DNA of 64,000 bases from JAMXLO01 sp963696645 (GCA_963696645.1 CAVOKY010000005.1:1922001-1986000), one strand, 5' to 3'. Counted from the stretch's first letter, positions 17,227-26,468 are shown. Numbers and translations are program-made. Notes: generated from the letters alone by a model not told the origin.

Positions 17227-18297
17227 TCAGCGCAATCCGGTGATCTTGTCCCACTCGCGAACGAACTGTGCGTGGGTCTTCAGGAAGGCTTCCCAGTCGG
17301 TTGGGAACAGCAGCTTGAGTTCGCTGGCTTTGACGCCCCCCGGCGGTGGCGGTACATCGTCACGCACCGAATTCAAGAACAGCGTCTCGCCGTTGCCTTT
17401 TTGCCCTGGCACGCCAAGGAACCAGTCGAAGAAGAGCTTTGCCGCTTCAGGATGCGGCGCTTCCTTCACGACACCCCAGAATTCCGGCACTGCGACCAAT
17501 CCCTCGGGCGGATAGACGTATTCGATCGGTGCCCCCTTGGCCTTGAACTGCAGGTAGCCCGAGTACTGCGCGGTATCGATCACCTTGTCCTGGCCGTTCA
17601 CCGTGCGGTCGAACTGCTGCACATAGGAGTCGAACGCCTTGGGTTTCAGGGCGGCGAATTTCTGCCAGTAGTCGTCGCCGTACAGCAGCCGCAACTGGTA
17701 CCAGGTCATGTGCTGCATGCCGGAGGTCGAGACCTTCACCGTCACGCTGTCGGTCCACTTCGGATCGAGCATGTCCTTCCAGGTCTTTGGCGCTTCATCC
17801 TTCGACACGAGGTTCGGGTTGTAGGCGATGCCCGCCATGCTGATGGCACCCCAGGTCCAGGAGCCTTCGGGCTGGCTCTTGTACTCCGGCTTGTAGGCCG
17901 CCATCTCCGGCGAGACGTAGATCATGTACCCGCCGCGCTTTTCGAAGTCGCGCGCGAAGCTGATGTCGGAGAGCTGCACCACATCGACCAGATAGGATTT
18001 CGCCTGCCGTTCCGCCGACAGCTTTGCGTACAGCGCGCCAGCCTGGAGTCGCACGTAGTTGGTGGCGATTTTGGGAAACATTGCATGGAACTTCGCCAGT
18101 TCAGCTTCCGATCCGGCTTCCGGGTCGGTGCTGTACAGCACGAAGCTGCCTTCCTGTTCCGCTTTCGCGACATCGGCACAGGTCTTGAATCCGTCCATCT
18201 GACGGGGTTGGTCGCAGGCCTGAGCCGCGGCAGGAAGCAGCCATGCCGGAGCGCAGGCGAGCACCGTCAGCAAGGCGCGGGCAGCGAAACGATGCAT
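17227..18297 (-). CDS. Periplasmic substrate-binding protein, ABC importer (copy 1)
   Basis: A 356-residue extracellular binding protein with a signal peptide ending near LLPAAAQA. The mature part starts CDQPRQMDGFKTCADVAKAE and has the two-lobe iron/polyamine-type pattern: LYSTDPEAGSEAELAKFHAM, then AGIAYNPNLV and GAPIEYVYPPEGLVAVPEFW. The C-terminus LLFPTDWEAFLKTHAQFVRE resembles the second copy upstream. The two copies are paralogues, an unusual pairing for one permease. ATG 18297 precedes the signal peptide. The ligand is unknown; Tyr residues expected of ferric-binding proteins are not diagnostic here. Confidence 0.88.
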   Translation of the reverse strand: MHRFAARALLTVLACAPAWLLPAAAQACDQPRQMDGFKTCADVAKAEQEGSFVLYSTDPEAGSEAELAKFHAMFPKIATNYVRLQAGALYAKLSAERQAKSYLVDVVQLSDISFARDFEKRGGYMIYVSPEMAAYKPEYKSQPEGSWTWGAISMAGIAYNPNLVSKDEAPKTWKDMLDPKWTDSVTVKVSTSGMQHMTWYQLRLLYGDDYWQKFAALKPKAFDSYVQQFDRTVNGQDKVIDTAQYSGYLQFKAKGAPIEYVYPPEGLVAVPEFWGVVKEAPHPEAAKLFFDWFLGVPGQKGNGETLFLNSVRDDVPPPPGGVKASELKLLFPTDWEAFLKTHAQFVREWDKITGLR

Positions 18298-18380
18298 GGC
18301 GTTCTCTCCTGATGTGGGCCGTTGCACGCGGTCATTGGTGTCAATACAGCATGGCACCGGATGCTCAAAGTTGCGGTCAT

Positions 18381-19445
18381 TCAACGCAGGCCGGTGATCT
18401 TGTCCCACTCTCGCACGAATTTTGGATGGGTTGCCTGAAAGTCGTTCCAGTCGGTTGGCAGCAGCAGTTTCAGCGTGTCGGCCTTGACCCCGCCGGGCGG
18501 TGGCGGCACGTCCGGGCGCAGCGAATTGTTGTAAAGCACCTGCACATCGGCGGACTGTCCCGGCACGCCGAGAAACCAGTCCATGAAGAGCCGGGCCGCC
18601 TCTGGGTGTGGTGTGTTGGCGACGATGCCCCAGGGTTGCGGCGCTGCGGTGACGCCCTCCGACGGATAGACGAAGGCGATCGGCGCGCCCTTCGCCTTGT
18701 AGTGCAGGTAGCCTGCCAGCGCGGCGGTCAAGGTCACCTTGTCCTGGCCGCTGACCACCCGGTCGTATTGCTGCACGTTGGAGTCCAGTGCGCGAGGCTG
18801 CATCGGCAGCAGCTTTTGCCAGAACGCGTCGCCGTAGATCTTGCGCAGTTCGTACCAGGTGACGTGTTGCAGGCCCGAGTTGGAGTCCTTCACCGAGATT
18901 GCATTCGACCACTTCGGATTCAATGCATCCTGCCAGCTTGTCGGAGCCTCGCTCGCTGATACCGTGCTGGAGTTGTAAGCGATGCCGGCGATGACCAGCG
19001 CGCCGAGCGTCCAGTTGCCTTCTGGCGAACTCTTGTACTGTGGCGCGTACGCTGCCATTTCGGGCGAGATGTAGTTCAGGTAGCCGCCGTGCTGCTGGAA
19101 ATCGAGCGCGAAGCCCATGTCTGCGGGCTGCAGGATGTCCGCGACATAGACATGAGCTCGGCGTTCGGTCAGCAGCTTGGCGTACAGCGCGCCGCCCTGC
19201 ATCCCGACATAGGTCGGCGCGATCTTCGGAAACATCGCGTGAAACCGCGCGAGGAATTGCTCGACAAGGCTCTCCGGTTCGGTCGAGTAGAGGACCAGGG
19301 AACCCTCGTTCTCGGCCTTCGTCACGTCTGCGCAGGTTTTGAAGCCATCCATCTGCCGGGGGTTGTCGCACGCCTGGCCGGCAACGGGTGCCAGCAGGAT
19401 CGCGCATGCGGCGATGCCCGCGGTGAACAGCCGATGTGCCATCAC
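18381..19445 (-). CDS. Periplasmic substrate-binding protein, ABC importer (copy 2)
   Basis: A 354-residue paralogue of the adjacent binding protein. It shares the processed N-terminus CDNPRQMDGFKTCADVTKAE, a CDxPRQMDGFKTCADV core, SPEMAAY, PPPPGGVKA and a FVREWDKITGLR end. The signal peptide is residues 1-25 (IAACAILLAPVAGQA). Its start overlaps the NHL-repeat stop by three or four bases, and 83 bases separate it from copy 1. Retention of two diverged binding proteins for one permease suggests an expanded ligand range. Confidence 0.88.
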   Translation of the reverse strand: MMAHRLFTAGIAACAILLAPVAGQACDNPRQMDGFKTCADVTKAENEGSLVLYSTEPESLVEQFLARFHAMFPKIAPTYVGMQGGALYAKLLTERRAHVYVADILQPADMGFALDFQQHGGYLNYISPEMAAYAPQYKSSPEGNWTLGALVIAGIAYNSSTVSASEAPTSWQDALNPKWSNAISVKDSNSGLQHVTWYELRKIYGDAFWQKLLPMQPRALDSNVQQYDRVVSGQDKVTLTAALAGYLHYKAKGAPIAFVYPSEGVTAAPQPWGIVANTPHPEAARLFMDWFLGVPGQSADVQVLYNNSLRPDVPPPPGGVKADTLKLLLPTDWNDFQATHPKFVREWDKITGLR

Positions 19446-20479
19446 CGTCGTACCAGTTTGCGGACGCGATGGTTTTCCGAATCACCGATATAGATTGCAC
19501 CATCCGATGCGACGACGGCGCCGTGCGGTCGCGCTAGACCGGCCTCCAGCGCCGGCCCGCCATCGCCATCGGGGCCCGCTTTGCCAGTACCGGCGATGGT
19601 GGTGACAATCCAGCTTTGCGCATCGATCAGCCGGATGACATGGTTTTCGGTGTCGACGATGAAGACGTTGCCGGCAGGATCGATCGCCATCTCCTTCGGT
19701 GCATCGAACACTGCGTGGCGCGCGTCATGGTCGTCGCCGGCGTAACCACGCGCACAGGTGCCCGCCACGGTTTCGATCATGCCGTTGCGCACGCGGCGCA
19801 GACTGCTGCCCTGGCGTTCGAGGATGTAGATCGAATCATCCGGTGCCAGCGCAACTGCGCGCGCACCGAAGATGTCGGCTGATGCGGCGGGACCGCCGTC
19901 GCCGGCATGACGCCCGTTGCCGGTGCCGGCGAATGTTGTGATGACATCGGAGGCGAGATCGATCACGCGCACCCGATGGTCCGCGACGTCGGCAATGAAC
20001 AGCCGGCGATGGTCACGATCCAGCGCCAATCCGTTGGGCTCTGCCAGCCCGGACTGTATGGATGGGCCGCCATCGCCGCTGTACTTGCCCGAGCCGTCGC
20101 CGGCCAACGTGATGATTACGCCGGAGCCTCCATCGATCCGACGTACCCGCCCGTTAAGACGGTCCGCGATGTAGATGTTGCCGGAACGGTCGATGACCAT
20201 GCCATATGGCTGGTTCATCTGCGCCCGCGTGGCCGGACCACCATCGCCCGAAAAGCCCTGCTCGCCTGTGCCGGCGATTGTCGTGATGACACCGGAGCGC
20301 GCATCGATACGCCGGATGCAATGATTGTAGGTATCGGCGAAGCATAGATTGCCCGCCGGATCGAACGCGAGATCGAAGGGATTGTTCAGCATGGCCTGCG
20401 TCGCGGGCCCACCGTCGCCGGCATAGCCTTGCACGCCCGTTCCAGCGACTGTGCTGATCATCCAATGCGCATCTGCCAT
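19442..20479 (-). CDS. NHL-repeat beta-propeller protein
   Basis: A 345-residue protein built of about six repeats of ~55 residues. Each has the pattern TVAGTG-GY-GDGGPA-A-L-P and then G-(I/L)-(F/Y)-AD-N--(V/I)RR(I/V)D. This predicts a beta-propeller. No signal peptide is evident: it starts MADAHWMISTVAGTGVQ. It is first in the operon with the ABC importer, with GGGAGGAAAACGATC before the ATG. Similar propellers often bind small ligands or act as lyases or sensors. Its role with the importer is unknown. Confidence 0.88.
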   Translation of the reverse strand: MADAHWMISTVAGTGVQGYAGDGGPATQAMLNNPFDLAFDPAGNLCFADTYNHCIRRIDARSGVITTIAGTGEQGFSGDGGPATRAQMNQPYGMVIDRSGNIYIADRLNGRVRRIDGGSGVIITLAGDGSGKYSGDGGPSIQSGLAEPNGLALDRDHRRLFIADVADHRVRVIDLASDVITTFAGTGNGRHAGDGGPAASADIFGARAVALAPDDSIYILERQGSSLRRVRNGMIETVAGTCARGYAGDDHDARHAVFDAPKEMAIDPAGNVFIVDTENHVIRLIDAQSWIVTTIAGTGKAGPDGDGGPALEAGLARPHGAVVASDGAIYIGDSENHRVRKLVRR

Positions 20480-20569
20480 GATCGTTTTCCTCCCGCTGCT
20501 GCCACCATGGTTGTCGGGACCCGCATGTCAAGCGTAGGATAACGCAAGGAATTGCCAGAGGAAGTCGAG

Positions 20570-22171
20570 ATGGACATGCAGGTGGACCGCGACACGAGCA
20601 CGCTCTACGCCAAATTAGAGGATCGGGTGATGGCGCGCGATCAGGTGGGCGCCAGCCGGGTCTATTACGACCTCGTGCGCGCCGGCCGTCCGCTGAACGA
20701 GATCATCGCCGAGGGCGTGCGCATCCATGCGCCTTACACGCATGTGCCATACCATGAGCGCATCGATGACGGCTATCCGAACTTCGTCAACAACGACCAC
20801 TGCCTGCTGAGTGCGCGCGCGACGGTCAACCTGGCGAAGATGTTGCCGGGCCGGCTGTCGATGCTGCCGATGGCGCAGACCATCTGGTACATCCCGAGCG
20901 GCCTCGATATCTGGAACCAGAAGATGGACAAGGCGCCGGGGCATTACACCCGTGCGCGCGGCAACCTGGGCGCTATCGAGGCGCCGCCGGCGCCGGTGGT
21001 CTATTGGCCGGACCAGGAGCCGCTGTATCAGGATGGTCCGCTGAAGGAGCGTCTCGGCAACTGGCTTACCCTGGTGCACCGCGGCCAGGTGATGGACGCC
21101 TACCGCACATTCCTCGGCCTGATGGAAGACAAGCCGAACCGCCGCGAGGTGCTGGCCGAACTGGTGTTCGCCGGGCTGATCGACATGCAGGATCGCATGT
21201 TGTTCAACCGGTCCTACACGACCGGGCATAAGGCGTATCGGGCACGCTCGACGGTGGAGATCGGCGATGCGATCGGCTGGGACAATCCGCAGGCGCATCA
21301 TGTGCTGTACGCCGGCGCGCTGGATATCGCGGTGGGGCCGCGCTGGTATTCGACTTACGAGATGGCGTGCAACCTGGTGAAGATGAACATCGAGGGTGAG
21401 GCACTGCATGCCGTGCCGTATGGCGGCGTCAGCGAGGCCGAGGTGGCGGTGCTGCGCAACAACAAGGAGCCGCTGAATCAGGAAGAGGCCGCCGGGTTGA
21501 TCGACGCGATCATCCGCGGTCAGGAGCCAGACAACCTGCATTGCGTCACGAAGCTGCTGCAGGCGGGCAAGGACCCGCGGCGCATCCTGGACGTGATGCA
21601 GATTGCCTGCGCGCAGGTGGTGATCGAGACGCAGGGGCCGAACAATTTCTCGATGCCGCATCATTGCTATGAATACTGCAACACGCTGGCATGGTTCTTC
21701 GACAACTTCGATCATCCGCGGCGGCTGCGGCTGATCTATCTGCTGGCTTCGTTCCTGAATCGCGTTGCGTGGCACCAGAAGGGGATCGGCGATTCGAATC
21801 CGGTCGCGGTGAAGGCGCCGAGCGGCGCCGGCAAGCTGACTGGCGCGCAGTTGCTGGAGCGCGTCGATACCGCGGTGTGTGCGCTGAATGGTCCCGAGAG
21901 CCTGGCGTGGACGCAGGCCTATCTCGACAACGCCAGCGATCGTGGGCCGCTGGTGGAGCGCATCGCGTTGGCCGCCGCCAAGCTGGGCAACGACCCGCAC
22001 AATCAGGAAATTGCCCAGTGCATGCTGATGGATTTCAGCACCAACCGCCATCCGGAGCGCGACAAGCTGCTGCTGGCGGCGGCGTACCACACTGCGATGC
22101 ACCGCAAGTATGGCGATCCGCTGGAGCCGGCGCGGCGCTTCGGCGAGGCGATGGGGGTGGCGCTGAACTGA
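20570..22171 (+). CDS. Uncharacterised helical protein, 533 residues
   Basis: I do not recognise this family with confidence. The protein appears soluble and mostly alpha-helical, without a signal peptide. It is rich in His and aromatic residues in conserved-looking blocks: HAPYTHVPYHERIDDGYPNF (residues ~50-70), NNDHCLLSARATV, SMPHHCYEYCNTLAWFFDNF and AAYHTAMHRKYGD near the end. Such clustered His and acidic residues could bind metal, which would suit an oxygenase; questin-oxidase-like proteins are one loose analogy. ATG 20570 has AGAGGAAG eight bases upstream, better than the TTG at 20552. A TauD-type dioxygenase and an EthD protein follow. Confidence 0.75.
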   Translation: MDMQVDRDTSTLYAKLEDRVMARDQVGASRVYYDLVRAGRPLNEIIAEGVRIHAPYTHVPYHERIDDGYPNFVNNDHCLLSARATVNLAKMLPGRLSMLPMAQTIWYIPSGLDIWNQKMDKAPGHYTRARGNLGAIEAPPAPVVYWPDQEPLYQDGPLKERLGNWLTLVHRGQVMDAYRTFLGLMEDKPNRREVLAELVFAGLIDMQDRMLFNRSYTTGHKAYRARSTVEIGDAIGWDNPQAHHVLYAGALDIAVGPRWYSTYEMACNLVKMNIEGEALHAVPYGGVSEAEVAVLRNNKEPLNQEEAAGLIDAIIRGQEPDNLHCVTKLLQAGKDPRRILDVMQIACAQVVIETQGPNNFSMPHHCYEYCNTLAWFFDNFDHPRRLRLIYLLASFLNRVAWHQKGIGDSNPVAVKAPSGAGKLTGAQLLERVDTAVCALNGPESLAWTQAYLDNASDRGPLVERIALAAAKLGNDPHNQEIAQCMLMDFSTNRHPERDKLLLAAAYHTAMHRKYGDPLEPARRFGEAMGVALN

Positions 22172-22186
22172 CCGTCGCACTTGTGC

Positions 22187-22263
22187 TCATGGCCGGGCGT
22201 TTCCCGGCCCTCGCCGCCGCACCGGTACCGCTGTGGATGGCCGGGACAAGCCGGCCATGACGA
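22187..22263. repeat. Family B extragenic palindrome
   Basis: The element starts TCATGGCCGGG and ends GGATGGCCGGGACA then GCCGGCCATGACG, forming an imperfect hairpin between two co-oriented genes. A second copy with the same ends is at 29283-29361. Confidence 0.75.
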
Positions 22264-22276
22264 AACGAGGCATTCG

Positions 22277-23167
22277 ATGACCGTTTCCATTCGTCCTGTC
22301 GATCCGGTCTCCCGCCCGTTCTTTGCGGGCGAAGTTTCCGGCATCGACATCACGCAACCGCTGTCGCACGCGGATGCTGCAGCGATCTCGGCTGGCATGG
22401 ACCAGTTCGGCGTGCTGGTGTTCCATGACCAGCACTTCAACGATGAGACGCAACTGGCGTTCAGCCGCAACTTCGGCGGGCTGGAACAGGCGACCGGCGA
22501 CATTGCACAAGGCGCCGAACGCCGGCTGTCGGTGGATGTCAACGACATCTCCAACCTCGACAAGAACAACCAGCTCCTGGCGCGCGACGACCGGCGCCGG
22601 TTGTTCGGATTGGGCAACCGGCTATGGCACTCCGACAGTTCGTTCAAGGCGACGCCGGCGAAGTATTCGCTGCTGTCGGGAAGGCGTATTCCATCGGCCG
22701 GCGGCAACACGGAGTTCGCCGATATGCGCGCGGCCTACGATGCGCTCGACGATGAAACGAAAGCGGAATGCGAGTACCTGATCTGCGAACATAGCCAGCT
22801 TTTCTCCCGTAGTGTACTCGGCTTTACCGACTTCACGGACGAGGAACGCCGCAAGTTCGCGCCGGTGCAGCAGCGGCTGGTGCGACGGCATCCGGTGACG
22901 GGTCGGAAATCGCTGTTCCTGGCGTCACATGCCGGCGCGATTCTTGGCTGGCCGGTGCCGGAGGCGCGCGCTTTCCTGCGCGATTTGACCGAACATGCGA
23001 CGCAGCGGCGGTTCGTCTATGCACATGTCTGGCGGCAGTGGGATTTGGTGATGTGGGACAACCGCGTCACGATGCATCGCGCTCGGCCGTTCAACAACGA
23101 CGAGGTGCGCGACATGCACCGGACCACGGTGGCGTGCGAATTGTCGACGATGGAACAGGCGGCATGA
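22277..23167 (+). CDS. TauD/TfdA-family Fe(II)/2-oxoglutarate dioxygenase
   Basis: A 296-residue non-heme iron oxygenase. The 2-His-1-carboxylate facial triad is visible as the HSD of NRLWHSDSSF and the later His in NRVTMHRARPF, followed by an Arg that would bind 2-oxoglutarate. LVFHDQHFNDETQLAFSRNF and YSLLSGRRIPSAGGNTEFAD are typical of the TfdA/alkylsulfatase branch. The substrate is not determined. The EthD gene overlaps its stop (ATGA), so the two are co-translated, and the unknown 533-residue gene precedes it across a family B palindrome. Confidence 0.9.
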   Translation: MTVSIRPVDPVSRPFFAGEVSGIDITQPLSHADAAAISAGMDQFGVLVFHDQHFNDETQLAFSRNFGGLEQATGDIAQGAERRLSVDVNDISNLDKNNQLLARDDRRRLFGLGNRLWHSDSSFKATPAKYSLLSGRRIPSAGGNTEFADMRAAYDALDDETKAECEYLICEHSQLFSRSVLGFTDFTDEERRKFAPVQQRLVRRHPVTGRKSLFLASHAGAILGWPVPEARAFLRDLTEHATQRRFVYAHVWRQWDLVMWDNRVTMHRARPFNNDEVRDMHRTTVACELSTMEQAA

Positions 23168-23502
23168 TCAAGGTCGTTGGGCTGTTGACCCGCAAGCCCG
23201 AGCTCAGCCACGAACAGTTCGTGAAGCACTGGTTCGAGATTCATGGGCCGCTGGCGCATGCGGTGCCGGGCATCCGGCGCTATGTGCAGTCACATATCGT
23301 CGGCACGCGGACGCGGTCGGACATTCCGGAAACCGATGTCGAGGTCGATGGGATTGCTGAGCTGTGGTACGACGATCAGGCGGCGCTGGCGCGTGCGGCC
23401 GCGTCACCGGAGATGAAGCGGCTGACCGATGACGGTGCGCTGTTCATCGGTCAGATCAAGAGCTACATCATTGAGGAGAAGCAGATCATTCCGAAGGAAT
23501 GA
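23164..23502 (+). CDS. EthD-domain protein
   Basis: A 112-residue ferredoxin-like alpha+beta barrel protein of the EthD type. It has KPELSHEQFVKHWFEIHGPL (the HW-x-HGPLA motif), PGIRRYVQSH and IAELWYDDQAA. EthD proteins are often encoded beside oxidative catabolic enzymes and some act as small cyclases or decarboxylases. ATG 23164 overlaps the dioxygenase stop. A family A palindrome begins nine bases after its stop, a plausible transcript end. Confidence 0.88.
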   Translation: MIKVVGLLTRKPELSHEQFVKHWFEIHGPLAHAVPGIRRYVQSHIVGTRTRSDIPETDVEVDGIAELWYDDQAALARAAASPEMKRLTDDGALFIGQIKSYIIEEKQIIPKE

Positions 23503-23510
23503 TCGACGCT

Positions 23511-23609
23511 GTCATTGGGCGGAGGCGAAGCCGTCGAAGCAATCGCGGTCGAGTTGTGCGAGCCAACTGGACGGGGATTGCTTCGTCGGCTTCGCCTCCT
23601 CGCAATGAC
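23511..23609. repeat. Family A extragenic palindromic element
   Basis: Left end GTCATTGGGCGGAGGCGAAG and right end CTTCGCCTCCTCGCAATGAC are inverted repeats with GAAGCAATC / GATTGCTTC further inside. It lies between the convergent EthD and cupin genes. Confidence 0.88.
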
Positions 23610-23638
23610 AGGGGGATGGGCCGCGACAGGGGGACGGG

Positions 23639-24163
23639 CTATTCCGCCGCGGTCGAGACCGTGTCCACCGCCTCGTAGGGGAAGCGCTTCACCCGGTCCA
23701 TGTTCATGCCTTCGATGCGCAGCAGGCGCGTTGAGCCCTCGCGCCGCGGCGAATGCAGCACACCGGGATCGTAGAGATACGCGTCGCCGACCTTCATTGT
23801 GTAGTCACGTACGTGGCGAGCCTTGCCGGGGGTGGTCTCGGTCGGGCGCGCCAGGCAATCCCAGTCGGTCATGATCGTCTCGCCGGCGGCCTGGCCATAG
23901 ATTGCCCAGGACGGGCCGTGATCGTGCGGCTTGCTGCCCTTCGCGCCGGTGTAGCCGTGCGCCAGGATGGTGAAGCCGAGTTCGGGGTCTTCGTACAGCA
24001 CCTTCCGCTCCGGCGTGCCTTCCGGGATGTACTTCGCGGCAAACTCGCCGTCCTTCAGCACTTCCTGGACCAGCGCACAGACCGCCTTGCGGCCCTCGGT
24101 GCCCGGCTGGTTCTTCAAGGCGTCATGACACTTGGTGGCGAACTGTTCGAGCGTGTAACCCAT
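23639..24163 (-). CDS. Cupin-fold protein
   Basis: A 174-residue protein with cupin metal-site features. SKPHDHGPSWAIYGQAAGE supplies the first His-x-His motif, and GVLHSPRREGSTRLLRIEG the second motif His. The N-terminal 50 residues are helical (LEQFATKCHDALKN). This resembles cysteine-dioxygenase-like or uncharacterised single-domain cupins. ATG 24163 is preceded by CAGGAGTTGCACACG. The small hypothetical gene upstream ends 23 bases away, so they are likely co-transcribed. Reaction unknown. Confidence 0.8.
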   Translation of the reverse strand: MGYTLEQFATKCHDALKNQPGTEGRKAVCALVQEVLKDGEFAAKYIPEGTPERKVLYEDPELGFTILAHGYTGAKGSKPHDHGPSWAIYGQAAGETIMTDWDCLARPTETTPGKARHVRDYTMKVGDAYLYDPGVLHSPRREGSTRLLRIEGMNMDRVKRFPYEAVDTVSTAAE

Positions 24164-24186
24164 CGTGTGCAACTCCTGTGTTGGGG

Positions 24187-24612
24187 TCATTCCCGGCGAT
24201 ACGGATAACAATGCGCCCGATCGAGCGGAACGTCGAAATGATCGGCCAGCGCCTCGATCGCATCGGCATGCTGCTTGTAGGGATCGCTGTTGGCAGGCCC
24301 CACGATGATGCAGCCGAACGAACGGTCGCGACGCCCGCCGGGTGGCAGCATGGCAGTCACCAGCGGCGCGCCGTCCTGGTCACGCAGCGTGAGGAACAGG
24401 GGCATTTCGCGCTGGATGTGCGCAGCCTTGCCGATGTCCTGCTCGATGAACACCGTGGTCAGAGGACGGAAGCTTTCGGCGGCTTTTTCCCACTCGCGGC
24501 GGAAATACTTCTCCACCGCGTGGCGCATGGTCTCGGATTCGATTACCGCCTCGCCTTCGCTGACGAGCCGAAACCAGGTGCGATCGCCGGGAGCGTCGCA
24601 GATATACTCCAT
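24187..24612 (-). CDS. Hypothetical protein, 141 residues
   Basis: A soluble alpha/beta protein that I cannot assign to a family. It begins MEYICDAPGDRTWFRLVSEG and contains ESETMRHAVEKYFRREWEKA and GCIIVGPANSDPYKQHADAI. GGGAGGAACAC precedes ATG 24612. The open frame extends far upstream antisense to the GMC gene; that part is rejected. It lies divergently from the GMC oxidoreductase (96 bases apart) and upstream of the cupin gene. Confidence 0.7.
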   Translation of the reverse strand: MEYICDAPGDRTWFRLVSEGEAVIESETMRHAVEKYFRREWEKAAESFRPLTTVFIEQDIGKAAHIQREMPLFLTLRDQDGAPLVTAMLPPGGRRDRSFGCIIVGPANSDPYKQHADAIEALADHFDVPLDRAHCYPYRRE

Positions 24613-24708
24613 GTGTTCCTCCCGCCGGCTTGGACTGGTATCGGCGCGCAGCTTAGGATGGATGCGGCGGACAATCAAACCGCCAAGGGCCAACCGACAG
24701 GGGGTGGA

Positions 24709-26376
24709 ATGGCGACGCGGGAAGCTGGCGCGGGGGATACGTTCGACTATGTCATCGTTGGCAGCGGCGCGGCCGGATCGGTGCTGGCGAACCGGCTGAC
24801 CGAAGAACCGGGCGTCACCGTCTGTGTGCTGGAAGCCGGGCCGCCGGATCGCCATCCGTACATCCACGTGCCGGCCGGGTTCATCAAGATGCTGTTCAAC
24901 CCGGAGTTCACCTGGCAGTTCAAGACCGAGCCATCGGAAGGCAGCGGCGGCCGGCAGATCCCCACAACGCAGGGGCGCACGCTGGGCGGGTCGAGTTCGA
25001 TCAACGGCATGATCTACAATCGCGGCCAGCGGGCCGATCTCGACAACTGGGCGCAGCGCGGCAACCGCGGTTGGGGCTACGTGGACATGCTGCCCTATTA
25101 CAAGCGGACCGAGCGGCGGATCGGCATCGCCGATGACCGGATTCACGGCCGCGAGGGCAATCTGCCGGTCACCGACATCGACTGGTTCCACCCGATTTGC
25201 GAGGCGTTCATCGCCGGCGCGATAGGCGCGGGCATGCCACGCTGCGTGGATTACAACAGTGGCGATAAGCAGGCAGGCGTTGGCTATTTCCAGCGCGCCA
25301 TCAATCGCGGCTGGCGGCATTCCGCGGCGCGCGTGTTCCTGCATCCGGCGAAGGCGACCGGACGGCTGGATATCCGCACCGATGCGCGTGCCGCCGCGGT
25401 GCTGTTCGACGGCAGGCGCGCTACCGGCGTGCGCTACGTGAACGACCGTGACCGCAGCACGCAGCGCGTCGTGCATGCCCGGCGTGAGGTCATTCTGTCG
25501 TGCGGCACTGCCAACACAGCGAAGCTGCTGCAGATTTCGGGTGTGGGATCCGCGGCGTTGCTTGGCGCGATCGGCGTTCCGGTGGTGCACGAACTGGCCG
25601 GCGTGGGCGAGAACTTCCGCGACCATTATTCCGCTCGGCTGGTCGCGCGGGTGAAGAACAGCACGACGATCAACGAGATGGCGCGCGGGGTGGGTCTGGC
25701 GGGGCAGATCATGCGCTGGGCGATGGGACGGCCGAGTATCCTGGCGCTGAGTCCGTCGCTGGTGCACTGGTTCTGGAAGTCCGACGACAGCATGGACCAG
25801 CCCGACCTGCAGGGCGTGTTCAGTCCCGCGAGCTACAAGCAGGGATTTGTCGGTCTGCTGGACGATTATCCCGGAATGACCTGCGGCGTCTGGCAGCATC
25901 GGCCGGAAAGCATCGGCTACGTGCAGGCGCGATCCGCCGATCCGTTCGAGGATCCGATCATCCAGCCGAACTACCTCGCGGACCCGATGGACCGGCGCGT
26001 GCTGATCAGCGGCATGAAGCTGGCGCGCAAGCTGCTGCACACGCCGGAACTGGCGCACTACTTCGATGGCGACGTGCTGCCGGGACCGCAGGTGCAGGGC
26101 GACGACGAGTGGTTGGACTACGCGCGGCAGTATGGGTCCACGTCGTACCACCTGATCGGCACTGCGCGAATGGGACCGGCGACGGATCCGTCCGCCGTGG
26201 TGGACGACCAGTTGCGCGTGCATGGCATGCAGGGGCTGCGCGTGGCGGATGCATCGATCATGCCGAACATGCCATCGGCCAACACCTACGCGACCACGAT
26301 GATGATCGCTGAGAAGGCCGCCGACATGATCCGCGGCCGGCCGGCATTGGCGCCGGTGGAGGGGATCGCGGCCTGA
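24709..26376 (+). CDS. GMC-family FAD oxidoreductase (choline dehydrogenase-like)
   Basis: A 555-residue FAD enzyme that oxidises alcohols. The N-terminal dinucleotide motif is DYVIVGSGAAGSVLANRLTE. The GMC signature 1 appears as GRTLGGSSSINGMIYNRGQ and the second as SCGTANTAKLLQISGVG. The catalytic His lies in TSYHLIGTARMG, followed by LRVADASIMPNMPSANTYAT. ATG 24709 is in a GGGGTGGA context and fits the family start. Substrate and electron acceptor are unknown. The stop is 92 bases before the MoxR gene. Confidence 0.93.
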   Translation: MATREAGAGDTFDYVIVGSGAAGSVLANRLTEEPGVTVCVLEAGPPDRHPYIHVPAGFIKMLFNPEFTWQFKTEPSEGSGGRQIPTTQGRTLGGSSSINGMIYNRGQRADLDNWAQRGNRGWGYVDMLPYYKRTERRIGIADDRIHGREGNLPVTDIDWFHPICEAFIAGAIGAGMPRCVDYNSGDKQAGVGYFQRAINRGWRHSAARVFLHPAKATGRLDIRTDARAAAVLFDGRRATGVRYVNDRDRSTQRVVHARREVILSCGTANTAKLLQISGVGSAALLGAIGVPVVHELAGVGENFRDHYSARLVARVKNSTTINEMARGVGLAGQIMRWAMGRPSILALSPSLVHWFWKSDDSMDQPDLQGVFSPASYKQGFVGLLDDYPGMTCGVWQHRPESIGYVQARSADPFEDPIIQPNYLADPMDRRVLISGMKLARKLLHTPELAHYFDGDVLPGPQVQGDDEWLDYARQYGSTSYHLIGTARMGPATDPSAVVDDQLRVHGMQGLRVADASIMPNMPSANTYATTMMIAEKAADMIRGRPALAPVEGIAA

Positions 26377-26468
26377 CTTCCATCGCCGGCCAAGATGATG
26401 GTGGCTGCGGCTTGCCGTCGCGCAACATTGGCCCGAGTATTGCGGGAGTCATCGCCAAGGAGCCAAGA

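Noticed and set aside
20615..22180. 521-codon leftward ORF opposite the 533-residue gene
   Set aside because: Arg/His/Gln-rich antisense shadow in high-GC DNA; no domain or ribosome site, and the rightward gene has protein-like sequence.
24613..26223. Upstream extension of the leftward frame of the 141-residue gene, antisense to the GMC gene
   Set aside because: Low-complexity His/Arg/Gln sequence; the GMC motifs are unambiguous on the other strand.
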